This document shows, piece by piece, positions 27,301-31,793 of a stretch of DNA of 31,793 nt. Within the stretch, counting starts at the first letter, position 1; every line of letters starts with the position of its first letter. The DNA comes from a virus: the IMG/VR virus record IMGVR_UViG_3300046002_005380, positions 1 to 31,793 of that record. One strand, written 5' to 3'. The position numbers were made by a program, and so were the translations under genes. The notes under the pieces are model-generated. The model saw only the letters and a list, made by a program, of their open reading frames with translations. It was not told the DNA's origin and made no database searches.

Positions 27301-27512
27301 CTGTACTTCCAAAACCTGACTTCTTTTTTATAGATGAGGGATTTGGCGTGCTAGATTCTGATAATATTGCTAACGTAGGATTATTCTTAGAAGAGCTTAC
27401 ATCATATTTTAGATTTATATTATGCATATCACATTTAGATGTAGTTAAAGATTATGTAGCAAAGGAACTATTTATTGTAAAGGAAAACGGACATTCCCAA
27501 TTAATATCATAA
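24381..27512 (+). CDS. fused Mre11-Rad50-type nuclease/ATPase (gp47-gp46 in one chain)
   Basis: The 1043-residue protein joins the two subunits of the SbcCD/Mre11-Rad50 complex. The N-terminal part has the calcineurin-like nuclease motifs Asp19-Ile-His21, Gly-Asp57, Gly-Asn-His-Asp (91-94), Tyr-His162-Gly and Gly-Asp196-Ile-His198-x-His200. A linker region (about 260-375) leads to the ATPase: Walker A around Lys413, M-Y-D-Q-H-N (Q-loop), a long coiled coil with a Cys717-x-x-Cys720 zinc hook, a signature L-A-S-G-M-E-R-F near 952, Walker B ending in Asp985-Glu986, and a Ser-His switch. All key residues are present. In T4 the homologues gp47 and gp46 are separate genes. It would resect DNA ends for recombination-dependent replication. 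The start overlaps the primase stop. Confidence 0.93.
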   Translation: MILIKDTGRKVDKIFHISDIHVYNYQRHEEYIEVFEKLYKIIEERMTPNSIIFLGGDIVHSKTNMSPELFSVVSNLLSTLCNMLPTIVILGNHDLNLNNKTRLDALTPIINSLNLPTLHFLNETNVYKYEQIAFSLLHVKDKIENVIPAKSFDAETKILMYHGPVKNSATAYGYLLEGNYLDVLDHADYDYILLGDIHKHQYLNLERTAAYPSSLIQQNFGEDLTHGIIEWDLNKKTSEFIKIASSHGYYTFKLKNDKVAEKIPGDLPYNLNVAITAENCTQEFIDSFCIALEKKYNVLRIKKPKVTKFIIDNGKGEVSLDKENIIRDFEWRHSMLERYVQNELKQEYQADKFLDIHKTASLELDEPSEFIGVTWKPLRFEFSNMFSYGEGNVFNLGELGGLVGLFSPNASGKSTLLDAMTYCIFDKCSKTSSGAEVMNTSSDLFSCKLELSVAGESYFIERNGKKGKDGKVKVIVNFYKEDGTSLNGEQRYETNDNIRKYLGSYENFMLITMYDQHNKSDFIDKTQKDKKDLLYKYFDIDIFEKLNDTSKEHLKQLKYEIENHQKQKYNESVTEYENSIIDIKSKLTQVEASLDLNKKNSDILSVQIEDKRKELIPYPKQSINYATKIDEESRNEATLSSSLESKRKSFVEARNALKTNLSELDDMGERVDVSSNLVEVRKKLSDFDRDIAVTESEIKSSNKLIEHLQGYEHDPNCVYCVKNNKYALDGEKAKKELPELLEKLEKIKQNKNEVAEYMKNLEIADSTYKKYKDKKAEAERLKSNLDNIESQANIIKEKIQISKNLILEYSEKLKEQESYKETEQKNAEIESEIAKLVDEKKSIDDAIYQLAYTIGGHKSTITSNESKIKDIKLKIKKFKDDTMTYNNYFVFEKATRRDGIPLFIIKNYLPVLENVVNDALKNVAAFNVQFELSDKTLEVFISYVNGPKWPLSLASGMERFISSLAIRAALNHVTVLPKPDFFFIDEGFGVLDSDNIANVGLFLEELTSYFRFILCISHLDVVKDYVAKELFIVKENGHSQLIS

Positions 27513-27515
27513 TAA

Positions 27516-30500
27516 ATGGCTTCTGGACTAACATCACCATCATCTGAAGAAAATAAAAGACTGACTAGCTCCGGTATAAAGAGCTATATAAACGAGTTTA
27601 CTCTTTTTGATGGAGATGCTTTAAGTTCTAATTATTTTGGCTTATCTTTACCCGCGGAGTTTTTAAAAGGATCTAATGAAATAGGAATTAACCCCACGCA
27701 AAACTTAGTTAAAGGAACTCAAGTTTTTGTCGAAGTCTATGATTCGGAGGGTAACTTAATTCCGCATGAAATAAAGAATGTAGCAAATGCCGATGGTTCC
27801 GCTATCGTAACCGTTACCATAGGAGATAATGTACCGATAGGAAATTGTGAAATCTACATAGCAGGTACAGCCAATTTTGACGTACTAAGAAATCGAAGGC
27901 TAACTAATTTATCTTTCCCTAATATTATATGGGTGGGTAAGTTATTGTCTAATACTAAGAAAAAAACAATAGGAGATATAAAATATACAATACCTCCTAA
28001 AGTAGATTTAACTCCTGAAACAAGAGCTTTTCAAAACTTTTCCGGAAGTAGAGCTACAGGAAGTTGTCATGCGGTTAGTCTATCTTATGTATCATCGGCC
28101 CCACCTTCACAGTATTCTTCCAATTATTCTTCTAAGATACCTGAATTATTTGATGGAGTACCTATTGAATCTACACCTACCGTAAACACATCGGGAAGTT
28201 TAGCTAATTCCGGTAACTTTTCTATAACAACTGACGCAAATAACCTTAGTACCATTGTAGCAAATACTGGAGCTCCATTTAAGAAAGAAATGGAGAAGGG
28301 TACAATATCTTTAACTCCCGATATTTCCAAGTATTTACCTGGTGACTTACCTTCTGGGTATTCACCTATCGTTCCCTCATATACCGCAACTATCGTAGAG
28401 GTTATTAGTAGCACTCAAATAAAAGTAGATAAACAATTTTTTTATAGAGAATCTTACGTAAATAAAAAGAAAGAATCTTCTGAAATTTATACTACAAAAT
28501 TTGATTCATCTAATATATGCATAGACTATTTTAAAAGTCCTGATACAAGTGATGGACAAAAGAAAACAGGATACGCTAAAATATGTGTTAAAAATGCTAA
28601 ACCTGTTTCTGGAGATGTCGATAAAATAAAAGTTTCTGCAAAAGCTGCCGGAGGAGTTGGAAGCCCCGTTAGTCTAGGAGAATTCAAAATACCAAAAACA
28701 AGTAAATTAACAGATAATTCTTCTTATGACTTTTCGGCAAATGGAGGTATAGAAAATAAAAAAGTAGGAAATATAAAAGATAGCTCTGACATATCCAATT
28801 ATTTTGATATTAATAAGTTTAGAAAACAGAATTCTTCTTATGAAAATATAGGAACAGGAGGCATAACTACTTCTGCAAATAGCGGTAATTTAATAAATGC
28901 TTTAGATGTCCAACATAATAAACAAGATAATGAGGTAGTTAATATAACAGTAAAAGATTCTTTTTTATCTAAATCGGTACCTAACACTGAATACACTGTA
29001 CAAATATCCGCATTTTCTGAAAAGGACACAAACGGAAAAACCCCACAACTTGACATATACATTCAAGGACCCGATTTAGAAAAATCTCCATTATCTGTAA
29101 ATCAAGTAAACGCATCCTCGCCCTCTGGCACATCTGAAAAGAATTCATTTGGAACTTTTTTAGGATCTTTAATAGGAGGAAATAACAAGTCTGAAATAAA
29201 AAAGACTTTTACATTTAAAGTTACATCTGAAGATAATATAAAGCCTAATTTTATTATAAATGCTGGACAATGGAATGTGTCTGACATTGACATATTTCCA
29301 AGTGCATCAGATGGAGGAACTCCTAATGAATTTTGCATTGATATTCCATTAGATAATTTACCAATAGCAAAAATAGACACTGAGTATATTTTTGAAATAG
29401 AATATTTAAATGCTAATGGAGTTTCCGCTAATTTTTCTACAAGTGTTTACGGAGTAAAAGTTAATACCGATACAACAATAGACGAACAACTTTTAATAAA
29501 TACGTTTAATAGTAGCCCCGCATTTCAATCGTTAATTACTGGTGCTCAAGGACCGCAAGGAAATCAAGGACCACAGGGTAATCAAGGTAATCAGGGACCT
29601 CAAGGTATAACTGGTTTTCAAGGTAATCAAGGACCACAGGGTAATCAAGGTAATCAGGGCAATCAAGGACCACAGGGAAACCAAGGTAATCAAGGACCAC
29701 AGGGTATACAGGGAAACCAAGGTAATCAAGGACCACAGGGAAATCAGGGTAATCAAGGACCACAGGGTATACAGGGTAATCAGGGTAATCAGGGACCTAC
29801 TGGTTTACAAGGTACTACCGGAGCTCAAGGTAATCAGGGACCTACTGGTCTACAGGGAATCCAAGGTACAGTAGGTACACAAGGTTTCCAAGGTTTTCAG
29901 GGGAGACAGGGACCGCAAGGTAATCAAGGACCACAAGGGATACAGGGACCGCAAGGTAATCAAGGACCACAAGGGATACAGGGACCGCAAGGTAATCAAG
30001 GACCTCAAGGTATACAGGGAAACCAAGGTAATCAAGGACCACAGGGTATACAGGGAAACCAAGGTAATCAGGGCAATCAAGGACCACAGGGAAATCAGGG
30101 TAATCAAGGACCACAGGGTATACAGGGTAATCAGGGTAATCAAGGACCACAAGGGATACAGGGACCGCAAGGTAATCAAGGACCTCAAGGTATACAGGGA
30201 AACCAAGGTAATCAAGGACCACAGGGTATACAGGGAAACCAAGGTAATCAAGGACCTCAAGGTATACAGGGAAACCAAGGTAATCAGGGCAATCAAGGAC
30301 CACAGGGAAACCAAGGTAATCAGGGACCTACCGGACTACAGGGAATCCAAGGTACTGTAGGTACACAAGGTTTTCAGGGAAGACAAGGACCACAGGGTAA
30401 TCAAGGACCACAAGGAAATCAAGGACCTCAAGGTATAATAGGTTTCCAAGGTAATCAGGGACCACAGGGAAATCAAGGACCACAAGGTATTATAGGCTTC

Positions 30501-31793
30501 CAAGGTAATCAGGGACCTACCGGACTACAGGGAATCCAAGGTACTGTAGGTACACAAGGTTTTCAGGGAAGACAAGGACCACAGGGTAATCAAGGACCAC
30601 AAGGAAATCAAGGACCTCAAGGTATAATAGGTTTCCAAGGTAATCAAGGACCACAAGGAAATCAAGGACCTCAAGGTATAATAGGTTTCCAAGGTAATCA
30701 AGGACCACAGGGAAATCAAGGACCACAAGGTATTATAGGCTTCCAAGGTAATCAGGGACCTACTGGACTACAGGGGTCACAGGGTAATCAAGGACCTCAA
30801 GGTATAATAGGTTTCCAAGGTAATCAAGGACCACAGGGAAATCAAGGACCACAAGGTATTATAGGCTTCCAAGGTAATCAGGGACCTACTGGACTACAGG
30901 GGTCACAGGGTAATCAAGGACCACAAGGTATTATAGGCTTCCAAGGTAATCAGGGACCTACTGGACTACAGGGGTCACAGGGTAATCAAGGACCACAGGG
31001 AAATCAAGGACCACAAGGTATTATAGGTTTCCAAGGCAATCAGGGACCTACCGGACTACAGGGAATCCAAGGTACTGTAGGTACACAAGGTTTTCAGGGA
31101 AGACAAGGACCACAAGGAAATCAAGGACCACAAGGTATTACGGGTTTCCAAGGTAATCAGGGACCTACCGGACTACAGGGGTCACAAGGCAATCAAGGAC
31201 CTCAAGGTATAATAGGTTTCCAAGGTAATCAGGGACCTACCGGACTACAGGGAATCCAAGGTACTGTAGGTACACAAGGTTTCCAAGGTTTTCAGGGAAG
31301 ACAAGGACCACAGGGTAATCAAGGACCACAAGGTATAATAGGTTTCCAAGGTAATCAGGGACCTACCGGACTACAGGGAATCCAAGGTACTGTAGGTACA
31401 CAAGGTTTTCAGGGAAGACAAGGACCACAGGGTAATCAAGGACCACAAGGAAATCAAGGACCTCAAGGTATAATAGGTTTCCAAGGTAATCAGGGACCAC
31501 AGGGTAATCAAGGACCACAAGGTATTATAGGCTTCCAAGGTAATCAGGGACCTACTGGACTACAGGGGTCACAGGGTAATCAAGGACCTCAAGGTATAAT
31601 AGGTTTCCAAGGTAATCAGGGACCTACTGGACTACAGGGGTCACAGGGTAATCAAGGACCACAGGGTAATCAAGGACCACAAGGTATTATAGGTTTCCAA
31701 GGCAATCAGGGACCTACTGGACTACAGGGGTCACAGGGTAATCAAGGACCACAGGGAAATCAAGGACCACAAGGTATTATAGGTTTCCAAGGA
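27516..31793 (+). CDS. giant collagen-like tail fibre protein (3' end beyond window)
   Basis: An open frame starts at ATG 27516, 3 bp after the previous stop, and runs without a stop to the window end (1426 codons, incomplete). Residues 1-675 are beta-rich and polar. Near 583-611 a segment with W-N-V-S-D-I-D-I and T-P-N-E-F-C-I-D-I-P, followed by a Y-I-F-E-I-E-Y-L-N-A-N-G-V motif, resembles a domain of tail proteins in marine T4-like phages. From residue 676 the chain is Gly-X-Y with Gln in nearly every Y place, proline only in X, and Arg the only charged residue seen. Collagen-like triple helices form the shafts of some phage fibres; here it would be very long. The end, where a tip domain would be expected, is not visible. 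Confidence 0.85.
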   Translation, partial: MASGLTSPSSEENKRLTSSGIKSYINEFTLFDGDALSSNYFGLSLPAEFLKGSNEIGINPTQNLVKGTQVFVEVYDSEGNLIPHEIKNVANADGSAIVTVTIGDNVPIGNCEIYIAGTANFDVLRNRRLTNLSFPNIIWVGKLLSNTKKKTIGDIKYTIPPKVDLTPETRAFQNFSGSRATGSCHAVSLSYVSSAPPSQYSSNYSSKIPELFDGVPIESTPTVNTSGSLANSGNFSITTDANNLSTIVANTGAPFKKEMEKGTISLTPDISKYLPGDLPSGYSPIVPSYTATIVEVISSTQIKVDKQFFYRESYVNKKKESSEIYTTKFDSSNICIDYFKSPDTSDGQKKTGYAKICVKNAKPVSGDVDKIKVSAKAAGGVGSPVSLGEFKIPKTSKLTDNSSYDFSANGGIENKKVGNIKDSSDISNYFDINKFRKQNSSYENIGTGGITTSANSGNLINALDVQHNKQDNEVVNITVKDSFLSKSVPNTEYTVQISAFSEKDTNGKTPQLDIYIQGPDLEKSPLSVNQVNASSPSGTSEKNSFGTFLGSLIGGNNKSEIKKTFTFKVTSEDNIKPNFIINAGQWNVSDIDIFPSASDGGTPNEFCIDIPLDNLPIAKIDTEYIFEIEYLNANGVSANFSTSVYGVKVNTDTTIDEQLLINTFNSSPAFQSLITGAQGPQGNQGPQGNQGNQGPQGITGFQGNQGPQGNQGNQGNQGPQGNQGNQGPQGIQGNQGNQGPQGNQGNQGPQGIQGNQGNQGPTGLQGTTGAQGNQGPTGLQGIQGTVGTQGFQGFQGRQGPQGNQGPQGIQGPQGNQGPQGIQGPQGNQGPQGIQGNQGNQGPQGIQGNQGNQGNQGPQGNQGNQGPQGIQGNQGNQGPQGIQGPQGNQGPQGIQGNQGNQGPQGIQGNQGNQGPQGIQGNQGNQGNQGPQGNQGNQGPTGLQGIQGTVGTQGFQGRQGPQGNQGPQGNQGPQGIIGFQGNQGPQGNQGPQGIIGFQGNQGPTGLQGIQGTVGTQGFQGRQGPQGNQGPQGNQGPQGIIGFQGNQGPQGNQGPQGIIGFQGNQGPQGNQGPQGIIGFQGNQGPTGLQGSQGNQGPQGIIGFQGNQGPQGNQGPQGIIGFQGNQGPTGLQGSQGNQGPQGIIGFQGNQGPTGLQGSQGNQGPQGNQGPQGIIGFQGNQGPTGLQGIQGTVGTQGFQGRQGPQGNQGPQGITGFQGNQGPTGLQGSQGNQGPQGIIGFQGNQGPTGLQGIQGTVGTQGFQGFQGRQGPQGNQGPQGIIGFQGNQGPTGLQGIQGTVGTQGFQGRQGPQGNQGPQGNQGPQGIIGFQGNQGPQGNQGPQGIIGFQGNQGPTGLQGSQGNQGPQGIIGFQGNQGPTGLQGSQGNQGPQGNQGPQGIIGFQGNQGPTGLQGSQGNQGPQGNQGPQGIIGFQG
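29541..31793 (+). repeat. 2.25-kb collagen-like coding repeat, nested 9-bp units
   Basis: At least 751 codons of uninterrupted Gly-X-Y, in nine-base steps, run to the window edge. Longer units are nested within. A unit with GIQGTVGTQGFQ recurs six times (starting at 29856, 30342, 30531, 31062, 31251 and 31377), and a GSQ unit seven times (30774, 30900, 30972, 31179, 31566, 31638, 31728). All spacings are multiples of 9. The near identity of codons as well as residues points to expansion by unequal recombination or slippage. Confidence 0.93.

Noticed and set aside
29532-30746. Open frames of 69-154 codons on the minus strand, and overlapping frames within the collagen-like tract
   Set aside because: They are antisense shadows of the 9-bp Gly-X-Y repeat, show only a periodic Leu/Val/Tyr pattern, and overlap a long coherent coding frame on the + strand.
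29541-31793. CRISPR-like array because of many regular repeats
   Set aside because: There are no unique spacers; the repeats are contiguous, in frame and code for Gly-X-Y triplets.
1-31793. tRNA or rRNA genes
   Set aside because: No cloverleaf with a T-loop GTTCxA/T motif or rRNA-like sequence was noticed in the gaps, which are almost all too short; a tRNAscan run would be needed to exclude them fully.

Overview
The window is a contiguous piece of a large, AT-rich, tailed-phage genome (myovirus with a T4-like contractile baseplate) that very probably infects a member of the Bacteroidota. The host inference rests on three things seen in the sequence. Start codons are preceded by A/T-rich DNA rather than Shine-Dalgarno motifs. 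The first gene has an upstream element of the Bacteroidota type (TTG, 19 bp, TAccTTTG). The structural proteins resemble those of T4-like phages of marine and gut Bacteroidota. All confidently called genes lie on the + strand and are tightly packed, often with 1-4 bp overlaps. Stops are mostly TAA with some TAG and TGA, so the standard code applies.

Layout. 1-560: a gene-poor, AT-rich region with a dense cluster of CATGT words, a G/C-rich hairpin and a promoter; the 3' end of an upstream gene may occupy 3-137. 561-3115: a four-TM coiled-coil membrane protein with an AT-hook-like motif and a possible -1 frameshift at its end, an HD-fold protein that has lost its metal ligands, and a small membrane-anchored protein, closed by an intrinsic terminator (3122-3151). 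3164-4298: a gp55-like late sigma factor and a helical protein. 4258-10268: the baseplate core, with a gp5-like hub/spike protein carrying a collagen-like segment, a small unknown protein, gp25, gp6 and a DNRLRE-like structural protein. 10268-23042: large virion proteins, namely a MORN/collagen/Cys-module protein, a 1485-residue tail protein with a lectin-like insert, a conserved small structural protein, a pair of paralogues (one expanded by arrays of Cys-bounded modules) and a LamG-domain protein. 23044-27512: a DNA-processing cassette of T7-type endonuclease I, a DnaG/gp61-like primase and a single-chain Mre11-Rad50 (gp47-gp46) protein. 27516 to the window end: an open gene of at least 1426 codons, whose last 751 in-window codons are an uninterrupted Gly-X-Y collagen-like tract.

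How it fits together. The sigma factor would switch on the late genes. Hub/spike, gp25 and gp6 would build the baseplate wedges and centre. The following large proteins would decorate the baseplate and tail tip with lectin-like, collagen-like and disulfide-capable modules for host attachment. The nuclease/primase/SbcCD-like cassette would serve recombination-dependent replication. The most striking theme is massive low-complexity and collagen-like elaboration: three unrelated virion genes carry collagen tracts of three different compositions, and (TP)n, Thr/Ser and Gly-Thr-Pro linkers join small modules in others.
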